Origin: Chrysemys picta bellii
Lineage: Eukaryota > Chordata > Testudines > Emydidae
Direction: 5' to 3'
NCBI RefSeq assembly: GCF_011386835.1
Contig: NC_088809.1
Span: 21,707,067-21,771,066 of the forward strand
DNA length: 64,000 bases
In this document: positions 1-8,160 of the stretch, in pieces
Layout: each line of letters begins with the position of its first letter
How positions within the stretch are numbered: position 1 is the stretch's first letter
The notes under the pieces: model-generated
Databases searched by the model: none
What the model was told of the DNA's origin: nothing
Seen by the model: only the letters and a program-made list of their open reading frames with translations
Position numbers and translations under genes: made by a program

Positions 1-219
1 CTAGTTTCCAGTGTGCCAAGCGAGGGGGCTCTGGCCCATCCTTGGGCACAGCGTGTCAGGTCGCTACCCTGATATTCGTACTCAGGGAGTCCCCTTCCCC
101 ACCTCCTCCCCCAGCCCACGGGGGGCCCCTTTGAGCCTGGGACACAGGGCTGGGAGCTGGAGGGGAACATGCCGCAGGGGGCGATGGCCGCAGGAGTTGG
201 GCTTTCATTCTGCTTTCAG

Positions 220-1022
220 AGTCGCAGAGATCAGGGGAGTCGCCCCCTCGTCAGGGGGTCTCTGCCGGGAGCCCCGTTCCTGAGGAAACGGCGGAGCAGA
301 GGGTCTCTACCTCTGCAGGCCCCAGGGACCCAAGCCAGCAGACCTCCCCGGCCACATCCGTCACCAGCCACTCCTCCGCCCGCGGTGTGCAGCCTGCGGC
401 CTCCAACCGCCTGTGTGCGCAGCCCCCAGATCCACCCAGAGCCGGCATGAAGAGAAAGCGCTCGGCACGTGTCAGAGAGGCCGAGGGAGAGGGAGAAGAA
501 AAGACCCTTTTTTACATGCAGGTCAGGGTCGTGAACGGCGTCTCGGTGGCCTGGGAGACGGGGGCCGGCTTTGAAGCCATTAGGAAGCGCCCCCGCATCT
601 TTAAGGCCAATTACATCGGAGGAGAAAGTTTTGCTGGCTCGGACCGGAGCAGCTCCCACACCAGGTCCGAGCTGGGGGACGTGGACCCCGACCTGGGGGA
701 CGTGGACCCCGAGGCAGAGAGCGACGCTGGGGGACCAGCAGAGGAGGCTCCGCAGCAGCCGATGGGAGCGCCCCCTGAGTGGCTCCTCACCCCCGAGCAG
801 GGCCTGCGCTGCCTGGCCTGCTGCCGAGTCTTCCCCAGCCTGGAGGCCCTGACCCAGCATGTGAAGCAGGGGCTGCGCGAAGGCTTCAGCTGCCGCGTCT
901 ACTACCGGGTGCTGGGGCAGCTCAGGGCGGGAGAGCCGCCCCGGAAGAGACGGCGACGTGGGGCCCGGGAGTGCAGCAAGTGTGGGGGAGAGATACGGCG
1001 CCCACGCAAGGCTGCCAGATAG
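220..1022 (+). CDS. FAM170-like zinc-finger protein, copy A, exon 2 (exon 1 outside window)
   Basis: This is the terminal coding exon. It begins after a pyrimidine-rich acceptor ending at 219 and stops with TAG at 1020-1022. Copies B and C show a 70-nt exon 1 about 0.73 kb upstream, which for this copy lies before the window; the phase (one base carried over) fits and the full protein would be 290 residues. Family evidence is the motif YMQVRVVNGVSVAWET, then the finger CLACCRVF..TQH..GFSC and a basic stretch RKRRRR, in the order found in mammalian FAM170A. Basic KRKR and RKRRRR runs suggest nuclear location. In mammals FAM170A is testis-enriched and reported to act on heat-shock gene transcription; that role is inferred only by homology here. 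One codon is missing near 430 relative to B and C. An in-frame ATG at 447 exists only in this copy and is probably not the true start. No disabling change is seen. Confidence 0.85.
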
Positions 1023-2365
1023 GCCTGGCAAGGACACGCCGGGGGAGCCCAGCTGCTGGCTGAGACCAGAGACGACTCTGCCAGCGGGTCCGGTCACACG
1101 CCAGTCGCTGCCCCCGGCTAGGAAGCCCTGCCCGCTGCCGGCTTCCCAGCCGGACCCGATCTCCACGTGAGGCCAGGACAACGAGCTCTGGGACTCGCCG
1201 TGATACGCCCGGGCCCCTGCTTGGGAACTGCCAGCGCTACGAGCATCAGGGCTGAGAACTGGCAGCTCCAGCAGTGCCAGGCCAACGGCATCCCAGCCCA
1301 GCGCGCCAGATCCACACCAGGCTCCCCGCCGGGGCCAACAGGCCGAACCGGAGCTGCCAGGCTCCCTCCCCTCCCCCAGCCCGGCCGGAGGAGCAACCTG
1401 CAGCTCCCGCAGCAAGGCCCTGCCGGATGCCAGCAGAGCCCCAGACAGCAACGCCGAGCCCCACCCCTCTATAGGGCCGTGGCCGCACCCGACCCAGCCA
1501 CCAGGGACGGGGAAAGAACTGACGACATCAGCCAGCCTTCTCCCTGCCGGGACCCAGCCTAAAGCCTTGGCCACCACCCAGAGGGCTGGAGGGTCGGTAG
1601 CAGAGACACCTGCTTAGAGACGCACACGGACTCCGGCCCATCGACGGGAGGAAGGTGATGAGAAGACGTCTCTCTGCAGCATCCCCAGAGACGGACCCAC
1701 AGGGCGGCTACGACCAACAGCCCCTGAAGGCTGAGCCGTGGCCTCTGCCGCCATGGAGCAAGGAGCCGGGAGCGCGCCCCGCCGGCACAGACATCAGCTA
1801 AGTGACATACTGCAGGGTTCTCGTCGGGGGGTGTGGGGGGGGGCCCTAGGCTCCCGCAGCGACTCAGGGGCTTGTGAGCTAGGGCAGGTAGCTAAAGGGT
1901 CTGGGCAGGGGGCTGGAGGTCAGGAAGGCAGATGGGGACAAGGGCTGGGTGAGAAAAAGGGGTGTGTGGGCGGGGGCAAGGATGGGAGGAAGGGGGTGTG
2001 GGCGGGGGCCACACCTCGACCAGCCACAACGGAGCTAAAGCTCTTACCTGTATCTTCACTAGGAGCAGGTTTAGCTGACCCACATTAGATCCACCTGACC
2101 TAAACCCCAGCCCGTGTCTTAGTCCAGGCAAAGGGCCGGTGTCCTCCTCAGCGCCTGGCCCAGCTCGGTCAGATGATAAATTGACAGCTCAGGCTGGCGC
2201 TCAGATCCCAGCTGGAAAGCAGGGGAAACATTCTGTGCTCCCAAGTGCACCAAACGCCACAGCCGCCCGCCCGCCCTTCAGCTGAGGGGACGAAAGGCTT
2301 TCGCCAACATTCATTAATGAAGCTTCACGGCCCTTGGCAGGAGTGGTAGCATCCAGAGCCTTGTG

Positions 2366-2434
2366 CGGCTGACCGGGAAACTGAGGCACAAAGAGGCAAA
2401 ATGACTCAACCGAGATCACACAGTGACTCTGGGA
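2366..2434 (-). repeat. MIR-like SINE fragment (also at 19222-19300 and 52760-52840)
   Basis: The stretch reading GGGAAACTGAGGCACAAAG followed by a TCACACAG motif is the complement-type core of MIR SINEs. It occurs in the same place in all three duplicated units. It is short and old, so assignment rests on the core motif only. A similar short core occurs near 8495-8555 and its equivalents. Confidence 0.5.
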
Positions 2435-2655
2435 ATCTGACATTTCTTTGTGCCAGACAAAGGCAGAACCCCTTCCATGCAAAACAGCGACTAACCTGGG
2501 AAGGGAAGCAGCGTGTGTGACCATCAGAGCATCCCCCGTTTAGTTTGGCTACTAAGGAGCACAGCCCTAGAGTCACCATATAACCCCCTGTTCATATGTT
2601 ACATTCCATGCAGCGTCCATTCTTACCAAGGGCACGAAGCCCTGTCGGAGGCAGT

Positions 2656-2927
2656 GGGGGCTGCCCGGCAAACCCTGAAGCCGGTAGCGCTTGGGCAGCT
2701 GTTTCGTGTGGCTGGGAGGGAGGAGGGGGAATGCGGGGCGCTCAAGGGAGGGGGCGGAGTTGGGGCGGGGACTTTGCGGGAGGGGCGGGTTTGGAGCAGG
2801 GCCGGGGCAGGGAAGGGGCGGAGTTGGGGCGGGGACTTTGCGGGAGGGGCGGGGTTGGAGCAGGGCCGGGGCAGGGAAGGGGCGGAGTTGGGGCGGGGAC
2901 TTTCGGGGAGGGGTGGAGTTTGTACAA
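2656..2927 (+). repeat. hAT-derived GC-rich fragment with 64-bp tandem repeat, copy A
   Basis: The sequence matches the interior of the 0.6-kb hAT element at 6178-6796 (GGCTGCCCGGCAAACC, then repeated GGAGTTGGGGCGGGGACTTT) but lacks its terminal inverted repeats. A 64-bp unit starts at 2753, 2817 and 2881, giving nearly three copies, whereas copies B and C have about two. The frames through it look protein-like only because of base composition. Confidence 0.65.
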
Positions 2928-2944
2928 AGGGGACACTGACCTGC

Positions 2945-3010
2945 ACTGTGAAGCGCTTAGCGATCTATGGAGGAAAAGTGCTATATCACAGCGAGGTATT
3001 AGTATTAATT
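2945..3010 (+). repeat. LINE-type 3' tail fragment (also 19739-19805 and 53275-53341)
   Basis: The stretch AAGCGCTTAGCGATCTATGG followed by an AAAAGTGCTATAT motif and a TATTAGTATTA end resembles the conserved 3' tail of L2/CR1-clade LINEs and their SINE partners. It is present in all three units. Family assignment is tentative. Confidence 0.4.
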
Positions 3011-3050
3011 CCTTTTCTCTTCCTCCCCGTTGTGAGCCCCAGCTACTGCC

Positions 3051-3260
3051 ATGAAGACCCCTGTGTTCCAGAAAGAACGTCAACCAGATGCTTCCCGAGT
3101 GACCTACTCAGGGTGCCACTTGCCCCCATCCGGCCAGGAGGTAAATATCAGAGTGTGGCCGACCTACCGGGTTGACCAAAACAATCGCTTGCCCTTTATC
3201 CACAAACCTGATGATTCTCAGACCCAGTTTTTGGTCTCCACCAACCGTCCCGCTTGGTAG
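3051..3260 (+). CDS. Conserved 69-codon ORF, unknown, copy A
   Basis: I do not recognise this protein. An ATG opens a 69-residue frame ending in TAG, with no signal peptide or membrane segment. It includes the stretch YRVDQNNRLPFIHKPDDSQ. A pyrimidine-rich tract ending in AG lies just upstream, so this could be the last coding exon of a spliced gene; a GAG-GTAAAT donor-like site also lies inside it at about 3140. Copies B and C keep the frame. A and C are identical in protein, and B differs at two residues. Conservation is no stronger than in flanking sequence, so it does not prove selection. It could be a small sperm or ciliary protein exon or a chance ORF. Confidence 0.3.
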   Translation: MKTPVFQKERQPDASRVTYSGCHLPPSGQEVNIRVWPTYRVDQNNRLPFIHKPDDSQTQFLVSTNRPAW

Positions 3261-3417
3261 AAGAGTTTTAGTAGCAGAGGCTGTAGTGAGGACTCGCTGG
3301 GCTAAGATCATGCTAAAAACACTGTGGAACATTCATATATCAACTTAAAGGAACAGAATGCATTGTGGGATATGTTGGCCTTGCCTATCTTTATCATGTG
3401 TGCAACTTCCTGGGGGA

Positions 3418-3531
3418 TAGGGTGACCAGACAGCAAATGTGAAACATTGGGACTGACCCTATAAACCTACGTAAGAAAAAGACCCCAATATTGGGACTGT
3501 CCCTATAAAATCGGGACATCTGGTCACTCTA
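3418..3531 (+). mobile_element. 114-bp hAT-type MITE, copy A
   Basis: The termini TAGGGTGACCAGA and TCTGGTCACTCTA are inverted repeats. They are flanked on both sides by the 8-bp direct repeat CTGGGGGA at 3410-3417 and 3532-3539. An 8-bp target-site duplication is the hAT hallmark. There is no coding capacity. Confidence 0.8.
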
Positions 3532-4964
3532 CTGGGGGAGGGAGCGGGGGTTGTTTGCAAATTAGCAAATAACCAAACAACAATAGTCACTCCCCGAATT
3601 AACGAGGTTTGGCTAGACAGTGACTAAGGGGCAGCTGGCGCTAGGTGCCGCTGTTGGCTAATGGTGATATCTGTAGCAGTGAGACGTTTCTGTACTTCCA
3701 CAGCGCTGGGCTAGCAAGGACTTGGCCCTGCAGGCAGCAGGCAGGTGCTTTGGCAGAGCTGGGGCAGGGAGGAGGGAGCAGAATTGGACTGGCAGGGGAT
3801 ACTCCAACCTCGGACAGCAGTGCATTGGCAGAGCGGGTGGGAGCTGTGCTGGAGTGGCTGGGAGCGTGGCAGGCCATGCTCATGGTGTATGGACCGGTCC
3901 GTGTGGGGGGACCACAGATTGCAATAGCACAAGATGTTGCAGTTCCGATTGAGATGTGTTGTCAGAGCTGGGGGAGGCAAGTGCCCACAGCAGCAGCCCC
4001 GCAGCATCGTGCCTGGGCCCAGGCAGCTCTGTCAGCCTCCTGCGTTCAAGAGACCCGATTTCACTCCAAAGAGGAGAGCATTTCCGGAACAAGCGCCTTC
4101 GTTCCCAGCCCGCTCACAGTAACTGCCCCGGCCGCATGGCTGCCTGCCATGAGCAGAGTCTGGGTGTGACGCTGCATTTCTTAAGGGAACCTGCCTCACA
4201 GCTCTCTCTCTGTTCACAGAGTGACACTCGCACAGGGGAAGGGCCCGGAAGGAAGTCTGCCTTGATACGGTTTGCGTCCAGGTTGCGGGGCAGACACAGC
4301 AGGAGCTGACCACATCCCCAGCTTAACACGCCCCATTCTTATAGCAGCGCCGGGTCCTTTGTTAAGGTCAGACGTCGGCAGCCGAAAAGGAGCTTTACAT
4401 CTTCTATCACCAGAATCTCATTCAAACAGGAAAACAACCAAAGGCAGAAGGCCTAGAGGCCAGCCAGGCCTGGGGCCAGTTGTGCTGGGGACTCCAACAG
4501 ACAGAGCTAGTGTCTTCCTAGATGCCAACCACACATGCCCATGGGCTGAAATCAGAGCACATGGAAAAAGCTAACGTTAACGTGGTATCAAAGCATCACT
4601 CCAACTAGTAGAGACATTGTCTACACCCAGTGGTCTCTGGTATCCATTTGTGATACGCTGCATGCACAGAAGGGAAGAAGGGAGGTTAGTTCTGTGGGAC
4701 AGTGAAGAACAGAGGAGATATGTGGATTTTTTTCATGAATTGTCTATTTGATTGCAATCATGAAATCTGCCACATGGATGCAAGGAGTTAACTCAGTCCT
4801 AGGTGGTTTTGTTGTGCAGGGGGTCCTCACGGTGTTTTTGTTTTGTTTTCTTGTTCAGCTGGGCAGCGCTCGAGGGTTTGGGTTTTTTTGTTTTTATGTT
4901 GTTGTTGTTGTTGTTTCGGCCGGGCAGCGCGGGGGGGTTTTCGGCGGCACGGCACTGCGGGGGG

Positions 4965-5745
4965 TTGGGGCTTTGGGTGGCCCGGCCCGACCCAGTGCTC
5001 CGGAGGTTTGGGCGGCCCGGCCCAGCGCTCCAGGGGTTTGGGCAGCCTGGCACAACGGTAGGGGGCGGGGGTTTGGGCGGCCCGGCATGGCGCTCAGGGG
5101 CGGGCGGGGGTTTGGGCGGCATGGCGCTGGTGGGTGGGTGGGGGTTTGGCCGGCCCGGTGCGGCGCCTTGGGGGGGGGGCGCAAGTGTTTGGGCGGCCCG
5201 GCGCGGTGCTGGGGCGGGGCGGCGCGGGGGTTTGGGCAAAGCAGCGTGGTGCTTGGGGGGAACGTGGGTTTGGGTGGCCCGGTGCAACGCTCGGAGGGGC
5301 GGGGGTTTGTACGGCGAGCTGCTCCGGGAGGGGCGGGGGGTTGAGCGGCCCGGTGCAGCAGCTGGGGGCGGGCATGGGGGTTTGGGCGGCCCGGCGCGGC
5401 GCTGGGGGTGGGGCACGGGGGTTTGGGCAACCCAGGGAGGCGCTCGGGGGGGGCGGGGGTTTGGCCGCCCCGGTGCAACGCTCGGGGGAAGCGGGGGTTT
5501 GTGTGGCGAGCTGCTCGGGTTGGGGCAGGGGCTTGGGGGGCCCGGCCCGGCGCTCGGGGGGGGAGCGGGGGTTTCGGCGGGCTGTTGCTCGGGGGGGCGG
5601 GGGTTCCAGCGGCCTGGCGCTCCAGGGAGGAGCGGGGGTTAAGGCGGCCTGGCGCGGCACTCGGGGGGGTGTTGGGCGGCATGGCACACGGGGGGGAGGG
5701 TTTGGGCAGCCCAGCGCAGTGCTCGGGGGGGGTGCGTGTTACGGC
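4965..5745 (+). repeat. GC-rich minisatellite, copy A
   Basis: About twenty degenerate units built on GGGGTTTGGGCGGCCCGGC with spacers such as GCTCGGGGG follow one another, each about 35-50 bp. Runs of G at short spacing could form G-quadruplexes on the plus strand. It is flanked on the left by a T/G-rich tract with GTT repeats and on the right by a GGCGGCAAAAAAG segment. Long Gly/Arg/Pro frames on both strands are composition artefacts. Confidence 0.8.
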
Positions 5746-6177
5746 ATGGCGGCGCTCTTCTTTTTTGTCTGGGGCGGCAAAAAAGTTCGAGCCGGCCCTG
5801 CCTGAAGCTCACAGAGAAGCAGGGCCTGCAGAGAAAGAGACTGTTAGTGGCCCCAGAAGAGCTGGGGTACGAGGGCTCAGTCGGGCCTACCTAATTCTGG
5901 AGGGAAATTGTCTACATGGTAAGTTAGAGCGCAGCAAGTTAGCGTGCTCTAGATTCACACCCGGGCTTACTGTGCACTAACTCTGCCTCTGGGTCTCCCC
6001 TCTCTGGGGAACCCCCATCCCTCTAATCCCCACCTTGCCTCACTCTGGGCTACTGCCAGTCACTGACTAGCCCCCGCGCCCTGGGGCGGGCTGCAGTGTC
6101 AGCCACTCATCATAGGCAAGGTCAGGTCTGGACCTGCTGCCTCTCTCTGCAACCCAGTGCCTCTATGGGGCCTTGGA

Positions 6178-6796
6178 TAGGGTTACCATACGTCCGTTTT
6201 GTCCCGGACATGTCCGGCTTTTTGGTAATCAAACCCCCATCCGAGGGGAATTTCCAAAAAGCCGAACGTGTCCGGGAAAAATACTCCCAGCTTTGCCGGC
6301 ATCCCCGGCTTACCCTAGAGCAGGCTCCGGCGACTGCTGCTGCTCCCTGACTCCTCAGCTCTGTGCAGCTGAAGAGCGGAGTTGCCCGAGTGCTACCGGC
6401 TTCACGGTTTGCCGGGCAGCCCCCAGACCTCCAGACCCTGCCCCCGGCCAGGTGCTTCCCCTCCCGGACTCCGGCTGCGCTGGGGAAGTGCCCGGCCGGG
6501 GGCGCAGTGGGTCTGGAGGTCTGGGGGCTGCCCGGCAAACCGTGAAGCTGGTAGCGCTTGGGCAGCTGTTTCGTGTGGCTGGGAGGGAGGAGGGGGAATG
6601 CGGGGCGCTCAAGGAAGGGGGCGGAGTTGGGGCGGGGACTTTGCGGGAGGGGCGGAGTTGGGGCAGGGCTGGGGCAGGGAAGAGGCGGAGTTGGGGCGGG
6701 GACTTTGGGGGAGGGGTGGAGTTGGGAAGGGGAAGGAGCGGGGCCAGGGCCCCGTGGAGTATCCTCTTTTTTAAAACTTTAAGCATGGTAACCCTA
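6178..6796 (+). mobile_element. Non-autonomous hAT element (about 0.6 kb), copy A
   Basis: The ends TAGGGTTACCAT and ATGGTAACCCTA are perfect inverted repeats. The 8-bp target duplication GCCTTGGA sits at 6170-6177 and 6797-6804. The interior is GC-rich with palindromic blocks (CCCAGACCTCCAGACCC against GGGTCTGGAGGTCTGGG) and no transposase. The same site is occupied in all three units. Confidence 0.85.
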
Positions 6797-7159
6797 GCCT
6801 TGGACAAGGCCCTGCAGCCTGGGGAGTTGTCAGCCTGGAGCTCCCCAGCCCCTCTGGCCTTTCCCCAGCCCTGCCTCACTCTAGGCACCTCTAGCTAGGC
6901 CCCCCCCAGCCCGGCCCGGCCCGGCCCGGACCAGCCCGGCCTCCCTGGAGGCAGAGAGAGTCTGTCTGCTCCTGGCCCACTGTCCTCTTATAAGGGCAGG
7001 CTGTCTCTGCTACGGTCCTGCATTTCTCATCCGAGCTCTGGCTTCTCTTGAGAGCCTGCTGCTCTCGGCAGGTGCCGCGTGAGATTATGACGCTAGCAGA
7101 CCAGGTGCCAGCTCATGCCAAGGTCCCCCTGTCTCCGCTGAACACAGCCAAATACAGAC

Positions 7160-8160
7160 TGGAAACAGTCTTGCAGTTATTCGAATTATAAGAATGTGTT
7201 TAGCGTTTAGACTGTATTAAATGCATGTGAGTTGCTGCAGCTTTAATCTATTGTATAACATCTGTATCCTATATGGCAAGGTAGTATTTGAGCAGTTTTA
7301 TTGTAAGCCTCTGTAACTGTATAAATCACCCGACTGGAGAGAGAGATTAACTCGTGTGATGGACGGATCTGCAACTGAAGGTGTTACATCCTGCTTAGCA
7401 AGAAAGACCCATTGACACCAGATGGACTATTGTGGACAAAGGACAAAAGACTTTGTTGCTCTGCTCTTCCCCCCCCACACACCCAATGAAGATGAGTCAT
7501 GCAATTGGATTCCTCACATCAGTTGAGGTTGCAGCTCAGAGCACATGAGAGGAGGGGGATAAAACCCCTAACAAAGAGGCGCTGATTATCTTTGTGCTGC
7601 TTGGAGTCTGGGGGCAAGGTTTGTTAGGCATAAGCAAGAGATCCCCAGTTGCTTAGTCTTAAAGGACATATAGAGCTTGCTTATTAGAGACTTCTATTAC
7701 CTTTTGAAACTTAAGATTGTAACTCATTTGTGCGTGTATGTTTACCTGCTTTAACCTTGTAAATAACCCTCTAGTTTCCTTTTCCTGTTAATAAATCCCT
7801 ATATAGTTTATTATAGGATTGTCTACAAACCTTGTCTTTGGTATGAGATTTAAGGTACAATTGACCTGGGGTAAGTGACTGATCCTTTGGGACTGGGATT
7901 AGCCTGAATATTGCTGCGTCTGACGAAGTGGGTATTCACCCACGAAAGCTTATGCTCCAATACATCTGTTAGTCATAAAGGTACTACAGGACTCTCTGTT
8001 GCTTTATACGGAATATTGCTGTGATTCTTGGTGTAAGGGACCATCTATCACAAGGGTGGCTCACCTGCGTGGCAAGACAGATTGGAGTACTCACGGGGAC
8101 TGTCTGTGACTCCATGGTTAGACTTTTTTAGCGCCTGAGGAGTTTGCACTTGATGATTGG
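7160..8160 (+). repeat. LTR-like dispersed segment (interrupted by a PLE tail), copy A
   Basis: An AT-richer stretch carries a TATA-like GGGATAAAACCCC near 7557 and, about 230 bp on, an AATAAA signal in TTAATAAATCCC near 7788, an order seen in LTRs. It is shared by copies B (about 24400-25400) and C (about 57740-58740). I could not identify definite TG...CA ends or internal retroviral sequence, so LTR status is a suggestion. Confidence 0.3.
7917..8010 (+). mobile_element. Penelope-like element terminal fragment with hammerhead-like core, copy A
   Basis: A 94-bp insertion is flanked by the direct repeat GAATATTGCTG at 7906-7916 and 8011-8021. The sequence matches the tail of the larger Penelope-like fragment at 47321-47717 (minus strand). 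It contains CTGACGA, a GTGGG/CCCAC stem, GAAA and a short GC-TTAT-GC stem, the layout of a hammerhead ribozyme core, with one extra A after CTGACGA. Confidence 0.55.

Noticed and set aside
447..1022. Single-exon FAM170-like model starting at ATG 447
   Set aside because: The ATG is absent from copies B and C, and a well-formed upstream exon supplies a start in all copies with visible upstream sequence.
231..1577. Very long minus-strand ORF (448 codons) opposite FAM170-like exon 2, with counterparts at 17147-18427 (426 codons) and 50786-51850 (354 codons)
   Set aside because: The region is GC-rich and stop-poor. The plus-strand frame has recognised family motifs and splice sites, whereas the antisense frame has no domain, changes length among copies and shifts at indels. 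It is a shadow frame.
2513..3175. 220-codon plus-strand ORF across the hAT-derived fragment
   Set aside because: It consists of translated 64-bp tandem repeats and its length varies with repeat number.
4965..5745. CRISPR-like regular spacing in the repeat array
   Set aside because: Units are degenerate and contiguous without unique spacers, and the genome is eukaryotic.
4799..5805. Several long Gly/Arg/Pro-rich ORFs on both strands in the minisatellite (also about 21740-22780 and 55140-56260)
   Set aside because: All six frames are open because of the GC-rich tandem repeat, frames change at every indel between copies, and no motif is present.
7160..8160. Complete solo LTR with defined ends
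   Set aside because: The TATA and polyadenylation-like signals are suggestive, but I could not place terminal TG/CA ends or a target duplication.
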